A stretch of 37,556 bases of DNA from an uncultured Bryobacteraceae bacterium (GTDB taxonomy: Bacteria > Acidobacteriota > Terriglobia > Bryobacterales > Bryobacteraceae). Shown here piece by piece: positions 36,573-37,556 of this stretch. The position numbers were made by a program, and so were the translations under genes. The stretch lies in assembly GCA_955652915.1 (NCBI GenBank), contig CATPCJ010000154.1, positions 1-37,556 of the forward strand. The letters run 5' to 3'. Every line of letters begins with the position of its first letter. Within the stretch, counting starts at the first letter, position 1. The notes beneath the pieces are model-generated. The model searched no databases. It had not been told where the DNA came from and was given only the letters and a program-made list of their open reading frames with translations.

Positions 36573-36640
36573 ACGCTGACCAGGGACAGCGACATTGATC
36601 TGTTGGTGGTGGAACCGCGGCGACGGCTAATACTCGCGAG
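36573..36640 (+). pseudogene. Remnant of a MNT-type nucleotidyltransferase domain
   Basis: A short frame reads TLTRDSDIDLLVVEPRRR, matching the S-D-I-D-L-L-V-V metal-binding element of minimal nucleotidyltransferases (toxin-antitoxin MNT domains). The upstream Gly-Ser helix and the remainder of the domain are not found. It is a fragment, and the surrounding 36474-36752 holds no other recognisable gene; a palindromic ctagccggct lies near 36536-36545. Confidence 0.4.
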
Positions 36641-36752
36641 CGGAGCGTGCAGATCCTCGACCCTGTTGGCGAGGTCGGTGGACAGAGCGTTTCAAGCGAA
36701 GCAAACAAGTACGCGCGTGTCATCGCTACAGTCGCTTGATCGCCGATTTCTG

Positions 36753-37556
36753 CTACCGGCGAGCAGTAGTTTTCTTGCGGTGGGCCAGTTCTGTCTCCGA
36801 GCCGATGAACCCCCAGGTCACCCAAACGCGACCTTTGGCCACGCGTTCGAAATAATCCATCGCCTTGCCGGAATCGCCGTTGTACAAATGCCAGTTGCCG
36901 ACGCCATACGTGACAGTGTCGTAGGTCAACTCGGCCTCCGTATCCGAAGCATCCTTGGGCGCGGGCGGCAGAATTTCGCTTTCGGTTTTCTGTCCTTGAA
37001 AGAACCGCACCAGGTTGAAGTAGAACTCGGTGTGGCCGGGGTTCGATTTCATGTCAAGGGGCACCTTTTCGAGAGCCTTCATGGCTTCCTCTTTTCTGCC
37101 GGCGCGGCGGAGGGCGGCATAGCACCAATTGGTGAAGTTCACCAGGCTGTCCTGGCTGGAAACCAAGTCACGGCCTTTCAAAAACGCGTCCGCGGCAGGT
37201 GAAAACTCTCCGAGGAAATAGTAGGCGAGCCCAAGATGATAGTACGCTTCACTCTGTCTCGGATCGAGGGCAACCGCGCGCTTCAAGTCGGCGCGAGCGA
37301 GGGCGAATTGGCGCAAGGGAAGCTCGCGGTGGCCACGCTCGGTGAGCAGGTCGGCGTTGTCCGGATCAATCGCGAGTCCACGTGTGCAAGTCGCGGCCGC
37401 CTCCTTGTTCTGCCAGACGGATGCTTGCGCCTGCGCGAGTTTCAAAATCAGCTTGACATTTTTCGGGTCGGCAGCGAGCTCTTTTTCCGCGGCGGACACA
37501 ACCGCCTTGTCGTCGGGTTGCGAGTGGAAGGTTCTGCCGAGTGGAGAAGTTATTTC
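36753..37556 (-). CDS. TPR-repeat protein, N-terminal end outside window
   Basis: At least 267 residues; the frame is open to the window edge upstream of an internal GTG at 37499, so the start is missing. TPR-like helical pairs run from about residue 25 of the visible part (LILKLAQAQASVWQNKEAAA, PDNADLLTERGHRELPLRQF, SEAYYHLGLAYYFLGEF), followed by further helices and a C-terminal segment ending TARR. It likely mediates protein contacts. Function unknown. Confidence 0.8.
   Translation of the reverse strand, partial: EITSPLGRTFHSQPDDKAVVSAAEKELAADPKNVKLILKLAQAQASVWQNKEAAATCTRGLAIDPDNADLLTERGHRELPLRQFALARADLKRAVALDPRQSEAYYHLGLAYYFLGEFSPAADAFLKGRDLVSSQDSLVNFTNWCYAALRRAGRKEEAMKALEKVPLDMKSNPGHTEFYFNLVRFFQGQKTESEILPPAPKDASDTEAELTYDTVTYGVGNWHLYNGDSGKAMDYFERVAKGRVWVTWGFIGSETELAHRKKTTARR

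Overview
The window looks like a chromosome segment of an Acidobacteriota member, most likely of the Solibacter/Bryobacter type. This is inferred from gene content: an Oar-type TonB-dependent receptor with a carboxypeptidase-regulatory N-terminus, a divergent Hfq-like protein with the long N-terminal arm I associate with Acidobacteria, very large secreted beta-rich proteins, and a generally GC-rich sequence. No rRNA, tRNA, CRISPR array, integrase or intact insertion sequence was seen.

Layout. 1-5850: the 3' part of an unrecognised protein, a two-gene minus-strand pair of tiny proteins (a basic protein and a 55-residue CxxC/CxxC zinc ribbon), a small coiled-coil ORF, and a 1344-residue secreted protein. 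6068-14236: the most interesting block, two divergent radical-SAM peptide-modification loci. The minus-strand operon (11401 down to 6068) encodes a B12-type radical SAM enzyme of the 'RiPP maturation radical SAM protein 1' type, a 967-residue fusion of an orotate-phosphoribosyltransferase-like domain, AMMECR1-like region(s) and an alpha/alpha-toroid-like domain, and a 162-residue basic peptide with ten E-[VIL]-A-P-type repeats that I propose as a multi-core precursor. The plus-strand operon (promoter at 11827-11855) encodes four paralogous 61-64-residue peptides of the DUF1843 / 'GDL motif' type and a radical SAM/SPASM maturase with an added C-terminal zinc ribbon.

14300-18517: a 1405-residue tyrosinase-like (type-3 copper) protein, convergent with the maturase. 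18518-19440: no intact gene; it holds a three-frame pseudogene remnant and then a promoter. 19441-23490: a secreted glycoside-hydrolase-like protein, apparently coupled to an 11-codon leader ORF, followed by a ROK-family regulator that has lost the sugar-kinase catalytic Asp. 23554-31178: a large Asp-box (BNR/sortilin-like) beta-propeller protein and the Oar-type receptor. 31447-37556: Hfq-like protein, hotdog thioesterase, Cys-containing small protein, TPR protein, GNAT acetyltransferase, exported VOC protein, acyl-CoA dehydrogenase, crotonase-fold protein, a nucleotidyltransferase remnant, and a TPR protein running off the edge.

How the genes work together. The two radical SAM loci each pair a modifying enzyme with one or more small repetitive or paralogous peptides, and start within about 0.5 kb of each other. 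The plus-strand locus resembles a known but poorly characterised family; the minus-strand architecture (B12 radical SAM + PRTase/AMMECR1/toroid + EVAP-repeat peptide) is not one I recognise and is the best candidate for an undescribed system. The rest is carbohydrate uptake/degradation, fatty-acid metabolism and housekeeping functions.
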